Shown one piece after another: positions 12,001-24,400 of a stretch of DNA of 64,000 bases. The stretch comes from Syngnathus acus (lineage: Eukaryota; Chordata; Actinopteri; Syngnathiformes; Syngnathidae): contig NC_051105.1 of assembly GCF_901709675.1 (NCBI RefSeq), positions 930,001 to 994,000 on the forward strand, read 5' to 3'. The notes under the pieces are model-generated. The model was not told where the DNA came from and did not search any database. It saw only the letters and a list, made by a program, of their open reading frames with translations. The position numbers and the translations under genes are program-made. Position 1 is the stretch's first letter, and every line of letters begins with the position of its first letter.

Positions 12001-15000
12001 TGGTGTTGTACTCTTGTCTCCATCATCTGAGGCACTTGGCCATTTATTCCTCCTGAAAATTGCTTTTTGCCATCCTGTCATCGCTGTTGTGTCTTTGCTG
12101 TAGAGAGATATGGGCGTGTAGCGCACGCGCTTAAACTAATATATATACATGTTGTTTGTCACTTCATTTTTCAAAATAACAGACATCTTTGCTCTTTAAA
12201 TACTGCTTTCAACTCTTTAAGCTCATTCCACGTGTGGCAACCAACATCACCAGATCCTTCAAACCTTTGCCCCGTTGCAATGACAAGAAACTCTTACGAA
12301 AGCAATGTGCATCTTAAAATAATCAAGTAAGGCGAATCTTGTTTTTATTGACGATTGCTTTGTAGGGTAAGAGCTCAATTTCAGACCAAACCTGGTCGAC
12401 CATCTTGATTGTCTTTGCAATGGATTAGCGCATAACTCCATCCTAACCCACAATGATGTCAATGAAATTCTGTTGTGAGAAGAAGCGTTGAGACCGACAA
12501 CCACTGAAAACCTTTCTGCTTGTAGCTGCACTGCCACGGTTTGCCTCTGAACAAGAGGAGATCCGCTCGACAGAGGGCAAGTGCATTTCCCCAAAACCCA
12601 AGTCTGGCAGCTCTGGCGGCGAGAAGACAGATTGTCAAGCACATCAAGCACATTCAAGGCAAAAGACCACTCCTCCGTCAAGTCACAAACGCATGACGGA
12701 AGGGATTTCGACAAAAGACAGAAACGAGCATAAGGATCAACCACAAAATCTTCAAGCCAAGTCTGTCAAAGCTCAATCTCACTCCAACCCAATCAAGCAT
12801 GCAAAGCAAGCATCAATCATGAAACTTGACACAAGAAATCTTACTGAATCCCAAGGTGAGGAAATGATTTTCCATAGGCAGAAGGCAGAAGACCCCAAGG
12901 TTTCTGGGCAGTTCATTACTTCCTCTCAGACAGCTGTACCATCAGAGGTTGTTTGTAAGTCCCTGCGGAGTACAAATGTTGAATCAGAGGAATCTAATCT
13001 CAAGTACGTATCTGCCCCGTTAGAAGAGCACTGTTGCTCAGCACCAAGTACCGTTCCATCAGGCCAAGGTAACCAGCAAAAGGCTTCTGCCCCCCATTCA
13101 AGTCACTTTACTAACCACATAGAGACTGCGTCGGTCCAATTAGGCCAGTGTTGGGACTCTATTAGCAATCCTCAGATGGAGAAGTCCTTTAGAGCAACGC
13201 AGTCCACAAGAGTTCAGGCAGAGGAGCTCCGCAAGTCCACAGAGGTTTCAGACTTCCTGACAAATAATCTTCTTAATTCCATCCAGGCAAAACGACTTGT
13301 TTCAGACAACCACAGTAAGTCCATACAGACCGATATTTACCAATCAGAGGCGATATCGACTGTCTCTACAACAAAGCCTGTTTTGGCTGATACGACACAA
13401 GGTTTACCAATGGAACGGTGTGACGCTCAACACTCAGCAATTGTCCAGCCAAGGAGAAATTTCCATTTCCATACCCCATTTGTTGGACCGGATGACTTAT
13501 GTCAAACAGTGCAGGCCGTGACTCCCCAACTATGTCAATCCATGCTAGAAACAGCCGTCCTGACGGCTCATCACCACAATACGGAGGCTGCCAAAGACCA
13601 GGATCAAGTTCACGTCACACTGAAATCTGAACGAGGATCGTCAATGCAGTTTTCGGGATCCTCCCGTTTCGAGCAGACGGCGAGTGTCCAATCAGAAGAG
13701 AGCTATCGGACATGTGCCAATGTCACTGCAAATAAGGTGGCTGTTGAAGGTGATTTACTGTAAATGGTTAGCATTTGCAAAGAAAAGAGCACAATCAGAT
13801 GTTTTGTAGGGATCATCTTAACATTTGCCCTAAAAGGCCTTTTTAAAGCTGATATGTTTCCATGCATACATTTCTAGATTGTCTTTTAAATGGTGTTGGT
13901 CTGCTCCACTGTTTTGTCAAATGAGTGATAGTGATGCAATTTTTCTCAATGTACCTCAAAACATCCCCAGCTCTACCTGTGAATATTTCAACACCGTGCC
14001 AGACGGCGAGCATCAAGCCTGCAGAAGTGGATGAGCCGGTGGCGCTCCCTGTAGTGCTCCCGTGTGAACCGTCAATTCCGAACAAGGTCGTCACCGAGCA
14101 CGACGATGGAGTAGAACGGCGCCAAGAGGCCAGCCGAAAGCCGACGGTCGTCACCGAGCGCGACGATGGAGTAGAACGACACGAACGGGCCAGCCGAAAG
14201 CAGACGGTCGTCACCGAGCGCGACGATGGAGCAGAACGACGCAAAGAGGCCGGCCGAAAGCCGACGGTTGTCACCGAGCACGACGATGGAGTAGAACGGG
14301 ACGAGGAGGCCGGCCAAAAGCTGACGGTCGTCACCGAGCACAAGGATGGAGTAGAACGGCACAGAGATGCCAGCCGAAAGCCGACAGTCGTCACCAAGCA
14401 TGACGATGGAGTACAACGACACGGAGAGGCCAGCCGAAAGCCGACGGTGGACGGTTCCGTAAGAGAACCGGCTTTGCGTTGCGCTGAGCCCCCTGAGACG
14501 GGGATTCATAGCTGGGAGACAACAGATGATGCTATGCCAGTTCTAGTGGATGTTAAAGGTGACAAGCAGCCGTTGTCAGGAACTATAATTAACTGTACAC
14601 TTTTAAGATACTACGTACCGATGATTACTTATGGGCGGATAGATCGGAAGTGCTTTATTAACTTTTTCTTGTCCTTCTTCTGCGCTCTGAGATCTTTGCC
14701 CTCGTGCTTGCTTTCCCTACACTGCTTTTAACCCAAAGCTTTACCCTACAACCTGACATTCTTGCCCATCTTTGCAAAGGGCAGACCTCCAGTAGCCACA
14801 AATGGAAAATTTCGATCCAGGAAATGAGGTGGGGGAAAAAAAATGTTCCTCACCGGCTGGATAGACTGCCCTGAACTTAAAAAGCAATTAATGATGCTGA
14901 GGCGGCTTGCTGGCCCATTTCAATGAGCATGCTAACAGTCTTTCATGGTATCCTTTGTACTAATGTCTTGCGTTGGCACAATGTGATAACATCCGGTCCT

Positions 15001-18000
15001 GAAAGTCTTTTTGCTTTTGCCTCTTAGGCATGAATTATATGCTGGGTGAATGGCAATAAAGAATGCCTTATTGGCTTACCTCTTTCAAATATTGCCCAAG
15101 GACAACTCTATCCTCCTCGAAAGCATTGCTACAAGTGAATTAGTTTAAAGCCAAAGAGAGGACGGTGGTCACATAATGCCGAGATTCTCGAGTTACACGT
15201 TGTCTCACAAGAATAAGACCATTTTGGCTAAATCTAGTTCAATACAAAAGTTAGAGGATTTGATGGTACTCTGACAGAAAAAAACAACAACATTCTTTTG
15301 ACAATTGTACTTTATTTGGATCCGAAATAAGTTTTCAAAACTAATTGCATTTTGCATTCCATCCTCTAGTTCCTCTTCAGACCTTTTCAGCTCTAACAGA
15401 GACTGAACAGAATCAGACAGTCATGGCAGGCTGTCCCATTGCTCTCCAATGTGAGTTGTCGGACCCCGGGGGACAAGTCACATGGTACAAAGACGGAACA
15501 AGGCTCGGATCGCAAACTGGAATAGAGATCCAGTCAAAGGATAATTTGAGGAGTCTAGTCATTCCGTCGACCGAGGTGGCTCATTCTGGAGTATACCGTT
15601 GCCAGTCGAAGGATGATGATGTCCAGTTTACTGTGGAAGTAAAAGGTGACGCCTACCAGAGTCTTTCCTTGTTTTGCACTGCCACCTAACTGAGATTGGC
15701 GGTTGGCCATAATTCCAACCAAATCACAAAAAGTCGCTAATCTTTCCCAACCTTGTTTGGTTTGCTACTCTTCCAAAATGGCTTCCCTTCAATCCTGGTC
15801 TGGTCCTTGAGGGCCAGTTTCCTGGATGGTTTATATGACTACCTGCTGCAAGACACTGGATTTAAATGATCAGCAAGGTCTGCAGAAGCTGGATAATGAT
15901 CTTAAGCATTTGAATCTGGTGCGTTGCAGCAGGAATCCGTAAAAGACATGCAGGAAATCGGCCCTCCAGGGACTGGCTTGAACGCTTTGCATCATTTCAC
16001 CAGTAAGATGGACAGATACATGTTCTTGTTCTACTACTAATAGTACTACTACTGTGTACTACTTGATGAGGTTACAAACCATCTTTCTTACGCTAACGTA
16101 TTGTTGCTCTTATGTCCATTACAGTTGATTGGGTATTTAGGTTAGCCATGTATTAAGATTTTTTTTTTCCAATATCTTAAACATGTAGCTCTTCCAGCAA
16201 AGTTCTCAGAGCTTCAGGAGGCAGACAGAAACAAGACCTTCCAAGAGGGCAGTGCCATTGTCCTTAGCTGCGAGCTCTCTCAGGATTCTGTCGTTGACTG
16301 GTACAAAGATGGGATCAAACTACAGCAACAAAACAATTTGGAGTTTCGAACAGAAGGTCGGAAAAGAACACTTATCATCCGATCCGCTGAATCCGCACAC
16401 GACGGCTCGTATGAATGTGCAACAGCCGACGACAACCTCACATTCAAAGTGGATGTAAAAGGTGATGGATTTACTCTCGTCGTCTTCTTTTTGTTATTTA
16501 TTCACTTTCTTCTGCTATTTTGCTGGTCCCCAGGAATAGGGGACCTGTTCGTGTACAGTATTCAAAAGCTCCACTGTTCTTTTTTCTTAGGCCGATTGCC
16601 ACATATCATGCCAGTTCTGCAATCAGAAAAACACAAGACGATTGCAGCTGGTTCTCCCATTATTCTCCAGTGCGAGGTATCAGATCCAGTTGCCCAGGTT
16701 TCCTGGTTTAAAGATGAGGCCGATCTCTTTTGCAAAACTGGCCTCGACATGAAAAGAAATGGGAGCCTCAGAAAATTAATCATTCACTCTGCTAAAACAT
16801 CGGACTCAGGCCTCTACGGCTGTAAACTTGCTGAAGACGTTGTCACATTCCATGTGGACGTCCAAGGTGGGATTTCCTTATGTTTGATTTCGAGGAGCAT
16901 CATGAGCTCAAAGTGGTTAATTGACACCAAATTGTCTTGCTCTCATCTTACTTCAACTCTTTTCTACTTACCAGCCGCTCCTGTACGGTTTGCAGCAATT
17001 CCAGACAAAGAAAGGAACAAATTGGTAGAGGCAGGCTGGCCAGTTAAGATGCAGTGTGAAGTCTCAGAGCCAACTGCCCAAGTCCAGTGGCACAAGGATG
17101 GCGGGAAGCTGCATCCAAAAAGTGATTTTGAAATCCAAGCAGAGGAGACATTGAGAGCGTTGGTTATTAAAGCTGCAGAAGTCAGACACTCTGGGATGTA
17201 CAGCTGTGATTCTGCAGATGACCACATAGAATTCAAGGTGGATGTTGCAGGTGATTTACATATTTTCAAAATCATTAACTTTTGGGCTTTTTTTTTATGT
17301 GCAACTAAAACAATTTAGGCTACTTGAGAGTGTTTGTAATCCTACAAGAAGGTACTATACAGGTTGAAGATGCTTAATCCCAAGGAGTGAAAAACCTGCA
17401 GTGTCTTACCTTTTTTTCCTTTCACTTTTGTGATCTCCTGCTTGGTTTGCTCTGGTCTAACTGGTGTCGTCAACCCTGGTTTCAACAAAAAAGTTCCGAT
17501 CGATAGACTGCATGCTATCCAAACACCATCCGAAATGTAACCTGTGCCAAATGTGGCCAAAACGGATTGATTCCTTCCTTCCTGAAACTCTGCAATTCTT
17601 GTAGCATTGGTTTTATTCTCAGCTGTTGCAGAGGTTAAAGCCAGACAGTCGGTTGAAGCGGGCCATACTGAAAAAAGGCAGCGCAAGGGCTCAGACGCCG
17701 CAAGTCACCCTGGCTTGCATGAGGATGGGGTCAAACACGTTCCCAAATCAGCGACAAAGATCGATTCGGAAGGCCTCACAAGGACACCTGATCTGGAGCC
17801 AGCAGGGCCTTCAGGCTCTGGGGAGTACAGTTGTAAAAGTGACAATGAGTCAAAGTCCAACGATTGCGATGCGGAGGTGAAAGGTGATATGCATAGCTTT
17901 TTCTTCTCAAGATGTGATCGTAGAGTTGGATACTCTGCTACAAGCTCAAGTAACCCGCAAAAGTAAAATCATCCGTCAAAAAGCTCTCAAGCGATTCACA

Positions 18001-21000
18001 TTCCATTGCTTCAAATGTAATTAACGTCCATCTCTAACCTTTATGTGGTGTGGTTTAAAAACAACAACAAAAAACAAGGTGTTGGAAATGACATTGATCT
18101 CGGCATGTCTTAACTGCCATGTACGTATGTGGCTGCTGTGAACGTGACTTTTAAGAGCAAGTCAAGAGCAGCGTCAAGTATAATCATCCTTTATGTGCCT
18201 TCAGCCCCACCGGTAACGTTTGCCGATGTCCCAGAGGAGGAGCTTTTCAAGAGCGCCGTGGAGAAATCAGAGCTCGGCCTGTCGTGCCAAGTGTCAAAGG
18301 CCGATGCCGTTGTCCAATGGTACAAGGACGGAGCCGAAATCCGGCCGAGCGACAATATCGCCGTGCGAGCCCAAGCCACAAAGAGAGAGCTTGCGATCCA
18401 CTCAGCCCGGCTTTCTGACTCGGGCATCTACACCTGCCGTGCAGGAGACAACGCCGTTGTGTTCAAGGTCAACATTCGAGGTAACAAAAATGTTCCAGTT
18501 TGCTTGAATGCAGTCTAAAAATAAGAGTGCCAAAGTTCTGACCGTTCCTTCCAAGAACCGCCGGTGATGATCGTATACCCGAAAGAAGATGTCCACCTCG
18601 ACCGTCACATACCGGAGGAAATTATTCTCAGCTGTGAACTGTCCCGTCCAAACGGAGTTGTAACCTGGTACAAAGACGGCCAAAAGCTCCAAATGAGTGA
18701 AAATATCAAACTGAAGGTCGAAGGTCCTTATCGGCGACTGAAGATTCTAAAGAGCGGAGTTGAGGATTCTGGAGAATATGTTTGCGATACAGCCGATGAT
18801 TCGATATTCTTCAACCTCAGCATTACAGGTAAAATTCACAGGCCCCCCTTTTGAGGGCGTATTGTTAGTTTGGACATCTCAAAAACAAATGCACATAAAC
18901 TGTAATCCTTTATTCAGAACCTCCAGTCCAGATCGTATCTCCTAGTCAGTCCCAAATGGAACTGTGCCAGCAAATGTCCGAGAGGATGGTACTGAGCTGT
19001 GAAATCTCACGGCCAAACGCGGTGGTCCGTTGGTACCGAGACGGACTTGAGGTAGAGGAGAGCGACAACCTCATACTGGAGGTAGATGGTGTGTACAGAC
19101 GACTCATCATACCTGAAACCACCGTCAAAGATTCCGCAGAGTATGTCTGTGACGCAACCGATGACTCCATGACGTTCTTTGTAAATATAGCCGGTAAGGA
19201 AAGTCACAACTCTACAAGATGAAACCTTAATCCGTCTCTCACCACCTTTCAATGTTTTCACAGAGCCTCCTGTCCGCTTTGTCCGTCCACGAAAGATCGT
19301 GAACAGACTCGAAAAAGTGGTTGGCGAATCCTTGGTTTTGGATTGTGAGGTGTCTAGACCCAACGCTGTGGTTCTCTGGAAGAGGAAGGGAGAAGAAGTG
19401 GAAGATTCCAAAAACCTGACCGTTGTGGAAGACGGTGTCGTGCGTCAATTAACTGTTCACTCGCTGACTTTAGAAGATGCGGGTATATATGTCTGCGATG
19501 CAAAAGATGATGTCATGGATTTTCACATTCAAGTCAAAGGTGGGTCATACTTTGAAATCATCAGACAGTGATTGATCTGTTTCACGTCTCTTCTCCTTTT
19601 TTCCAGAGTTGCCTGTCCAAATAATCGGGAAAACCAATGCTAAAACAGAAAAGCAATTCTTGGTGTCTGATGACATTATCCTGGTGTGCGAACTGTCCAG
19701 ACCAAACGCATCCGTCCGTTGGTACAAAAACAATCAACCGATTGATGACACGGAGCGATACTGTTGCGAAGAACAGGGCGTTTTCCGATCACTGGTCGTC
19801 CTAAACGCTTCTCTCGAGGATTCTGGAGAGTACACTTGCGATGCAGCGGATGATAAGATGCTTTTTCATATCACAGTCACAGGTAATTGCATTGGAAGGT
19901 TATTCCCTCTGGAAGACATTAACAGACCGCAATGGTCTTTTCCTCTAGAGCTCCCGGTCAAGATCGTCGGAAATTCCGATCACCCGGAACATCACATACT
20001 ACTGTCAGGAGAAGAACTTATTTTAGAATGTGAGGTGTCTCGGCCAAACGCCAGCGTTCAGTGGCTCAGGAACGGCGAGACTCTGAAAGCGGACACCCGT
20101 GTTAAAATTTACAGCCATGACGTCACAAGGAAACTTGTTCTCTCCAAACTTCAGCCGTCAGACTCTGGGAAATATGTTTGTGATGCCGCAGATGACAAGC
20201 TGATTACAATTGTTGAGGTGCAGGGTAAGAGGAGAATATGAAGATTTGATAATATCACCAGATGACCTCGGGTTGAATCCAAATAAAGTCATTTTTCCCT
20301 CTGCAGAGAAACCAGTCAAGTTTGTGAACAAAAAGGCAACCAATCAAATGTTAGCTTACGAAAACGAGAGCGTCACACTGTGTGCCGTGGTGAGCCGAGA
20401 CAAAGCCAATGTGCGCTGGCTGAAAGATGGCCAACTACTGAACAAGGACAACATTCACATCTCCAGCGAGGGTAATACCCACAAGCTCACCATTAATCCC
20501 CTGCACCTGTCTGATTCTGGAGACTACGCCTGCGATGCAAACACAGATGATATGCATTTCAGTCTTTTTGTCAAAGGTAAGACAGCGGCTAATCAAAGGC
20601 CGCTCCCCGTTTCCATCCTGAATATTCCCTCCATGATAACCGAGTTCATTTCTCTGAGATGATATTCCACACCTCCTCGTCAGAAATGAAGGCCAAATTT
20701 ATCCGACCGTTGGAGAGCGTGGCGTCTCCGAAGGGCAGCAGCGTCACGTTACGATGCGAGATCAATAAGCCAAAAGGAGACGTCCAGTGGCTGAAAGACG
20801 GCTCGGAGATCCCGCCGAGTCGTCGGCACAGAATACGGGCGCAAGGTCGAGAGCGGAGTTTTACCATCTTTGAAGTGCTTGAAGAAGATGCGGGCACATA
20901 TTCTTGTGAAAGCACAGATGACAGAACCTCAGCTACTGTCACCGTCAACAGTAAGTAGGAGAACAAAAAAAGAATAATTCAAGCGTTTTTAAAAAAGATG

Positions 21001-21374
21001 TCTCAAGGCTATGCCCTTTCTTTGCTTCCAGTCCCCCGCGTTGTCGAGTTCATAGCGGAACTCCGGAACATCACCGTTTGCGAACGGGAAGACGCAGTCT
21101 TCAAGTGTGTGGTCTCGCCGGCAGACACTCAGCTGGTGTGGCGCCTGAATGGCAAACAGGTCGTCCCCAACGAGCGCACTGTCCTTTCCAGCAATGGCCT
21201 CTGCCACACGCTCTGTATCCGCAACTGCGTGCTTTCCGATAGCGGCGCCGTGACCGTTGATGCCGAGGGTTTGCTGTCAAAGGCTGAACTCCAGGTTCAA
21301 GGTGAGTGTCCAGTCCCTCAACGAGTGCCACACTCACAAATCTGTTGTTCACAATAGCCCTTAGTCCTTTGGCG

Positions 21375-21438
<64 letters not shown>

Positions 21439-24400
21439 GGTGTTTTTTTTTTTTCCAGAACAGCAGGTGACGTTCACCAAGAAGATGGTGCCGGTTACAG
21501 TCGAGGAGTATGGCGAGGCCACCCTGGAGGTGGAAGTGAGCCTGAATTGCAGGGAAGTGCAGTGGATGAGGCAAGGGGTGCTGATCCACCCCGGGGCCAA
21601 ATACACCCTGAAACGCAAAGGCCCCAAGCACAGCCTGACCATCCACAAAGTGGCCGTGTCCGACCGGGGCTGCTACAGCTGCGAGACGCTTCACGACTGC
21701 ACGCAAGCCCAGCTCACCGTGGAAGGTGAGTGTGAGCCCACGTGTCGCCGCCCTGCCGCCATCGCCGCCGTTGCTGTTTATTTACCTGCGTTGACGACCG
21801 CACCGAGCATGTGCTGGTAGCCGTCAGTGACTTCCAGTCATTTGACTGAGCGAGGCGCCGCCGGATTCTTGTACTGGGATTTGATTGCAACTGACAGCTG
21901 ACTGCCACCCTGAATGAGGCAAATTTGCGAGCACGCATTTGAAGCACAAGTATTCACATTCTGGACACAACACGGAACTAAACACACCATTTTCGGGGGG
22001 CGTCAATCTCTCTACTCTAGGGAGTAAAGGTAAAAAGAAAAGTCAATACTACGGTTGCCGAGTATTTCCAACATATCCCACCACCGGTTCTACGAGGAGC
22101 AAAGCCGATCCGTTGACGGTTTTGCCAATAACGGTATGCGGCACATGCCTCGCAAACGCGTCTGCCCGTCGAGTGACTCGAGGTGTTTTCTTTCATCACT
22201 CGGGAAGGGCAAAGTCAGGACCTCGGGCCGCTGGCAGCGCCAATGAATTTGGATCTCCCTCTCATTGCTTCTAAATTTACACCCTGGCCTTCAAAACTAA
22301 GGTTGTTGTCATCGGGTCTCCAAAATAAACACTCCTTTCTTTCCCCACAGGTTAATGGTCGTCCATGTTAGAATGCATGAAAAATGTTGGCAGGTTCAAA
22401 GTCGGCTTTGGTCTAAAGACCCGTACTCACAAAACCAAAATATCAGTCTGATTCTCATCAAGAAAACAGAAGCCGGGCAGTGGACGTGCTTCCAGTCCAC
22501 ATTGAATCATTAGCTTGGTTTCAAGGCAAAACAATTCTGTGTGTTCCCGCTGGTCTCAACATGACATTCTGATGTGTGGAAAAATAATTAAGCAGATGGT
22601 TTTCAGCCAGCTCAGTGTAGGACATCTCATTTTCAACATTATACCGCCCCCTGCTGTCGACTGATAACGACATCATGTGTTTTCGGGCTCTCAGTGTCAC
22701 CGTCACGACTTACCTGTTTTTTCACCCAGATCCGCATGCTTTAAAAAAAACGAATGCATGACACATGTTGAGGTGCCAATTTTGCAGGTATCTCATTTGA
22801 TATTTCATCCACATTCTCTTTGCAGCTCGAAAAGTCACAATCAAGAAGGGCCTGAGCGACCTGAAAAGCATGGAGCGGGAAACAGTCACCTTGGAGGTGG
22901 AACTGTCCCATCCCGGTGTGGCCGGCACCTGGTGGCGAAACGGAAACCAGCTCAAGCTGTCCAGCCACTTCCGCATGAGCGCCAAGGGACAAGTCCACAG
23001 CTTGACCATTTGTAACCTCTCGGTGGAGGACACGGCCACCTTCACGTTCTGCGCCGACAAGCTGAAAACGTCGGCCAGGCTTGTTGTCAAGGGTAGGCCC
23101 TTTGAAGATTGAGAAGGATTTGCGCCGAGGCCATTTTATTGCGCGGGCCCGCCTTGTAGTTGGGCTTTCTCTCGGAGGTCTTTTAGGCCTGTGAAACTAT
23201 ATAGACGCCTCATCATATTTGGAGGTGCAGCAAATGACCAGCTCAGTGGCCTAGTGGTAGAGTGTCCGCCCTGAGACTGGAAGGTTGTGGGTTCAAACCC
23301 CGGCCGGGTCATACCAAAGACTATAAAAATGGGACCCATTGCCTCCCTGCTTGGCACTCAGCATTAAGGGTTGGAATTGGGGGGTTAGATCACCAACTGA
23401 TTCCCGAGCGCGGCACCGCTGCTGCTCACTGCTCCCCTCTCCCCCAGGGGATGGATTAAAATCACACGGGGATGGGTTAAATGCAGAGGACAAATTTCAC
23501 CACACCCAGGTGTGTGTGTGACGATCATTGGGACTTTAATCTTTAATCTTTTTAATTACTATGATTTGGAAAAGACTTTGTTTGACTTCAAATTGTCCAA
23601 AGCTTTGCTGGCAATGTCAGACTCTCTATTCATTCGCACTCAGGTCTTGGCCAATGAAAGATAGAGAGTCTTTGGTGACATGGATGTTTTGGGGCTGCAG
23701 AAGGAAAGGAATTTCACAGTGCCAAATATACACTATATGTATTTTGTTCGTTTCTGTCTCTCTCCAGAACCTCCAGTGACAATTTTCCGAAAATTAGAGG
23801 ACCAGAAAATCCCCGAGGGATCAGTCGTCTCCATGGAGTGTGAAGTGTCCAGGCACAATGTGGAAGTTAATTGGATGAAAGTGAGCGTGACTCTGGGTCG
23901 TCTTGAACGATGACTTCAAATCTAGTCGCCATCACCTGAACGTGTGCCTCACTAACCTACGCTAGTGCAGTTTCCGCTTTGCTACGTTCCCACTCATGTT
24001 TGGGATGATGACTCTCCACCCATGGAGCAGAAGTAGGTCAAGTGCAAATCTCTCTAATTGTTGTTTTGGCTTTGTCATCCTTCTCAGAATGGCAGCAAAG
24101 TGAAGCCCGGCAAAAACGTGCGTATTTACGCCATCGGAAGGAAGCGCTTTCTTCAGATCACCAAATGTCTCGTCGGCGATTCTGGCATGTACACGTGCGA
24201 TGCCGGAGAAGTGGCCACAAGCGCCACTGTGGAGGTCTACGGTAAAGTCTGCTGCCAACATTGTGGTCTTGGTCGACAACAGTTTGAAAAAGATGCTTAA
24301 AAGTCTTTGCATCGATCAAAGCTACTGCTTATGGTGTTCAGGTTGCAATGGTCAATCATATGCAAAGGCCAGCAATAATTGGTAGGACTGAACACCAGGA

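Noticed and set aside
14087-14446. CRISPR-like array
   Set aside because: The 60-bp units are directly adjacent with no unique spacers and lie in an open coding frame of a vertebrate gene.
23239-23320. tRNA gene in obsl1 intron 30
   Set aside because: A and B boxes are present but the stems do not form a proper cloverleaf and a SINE body follows.
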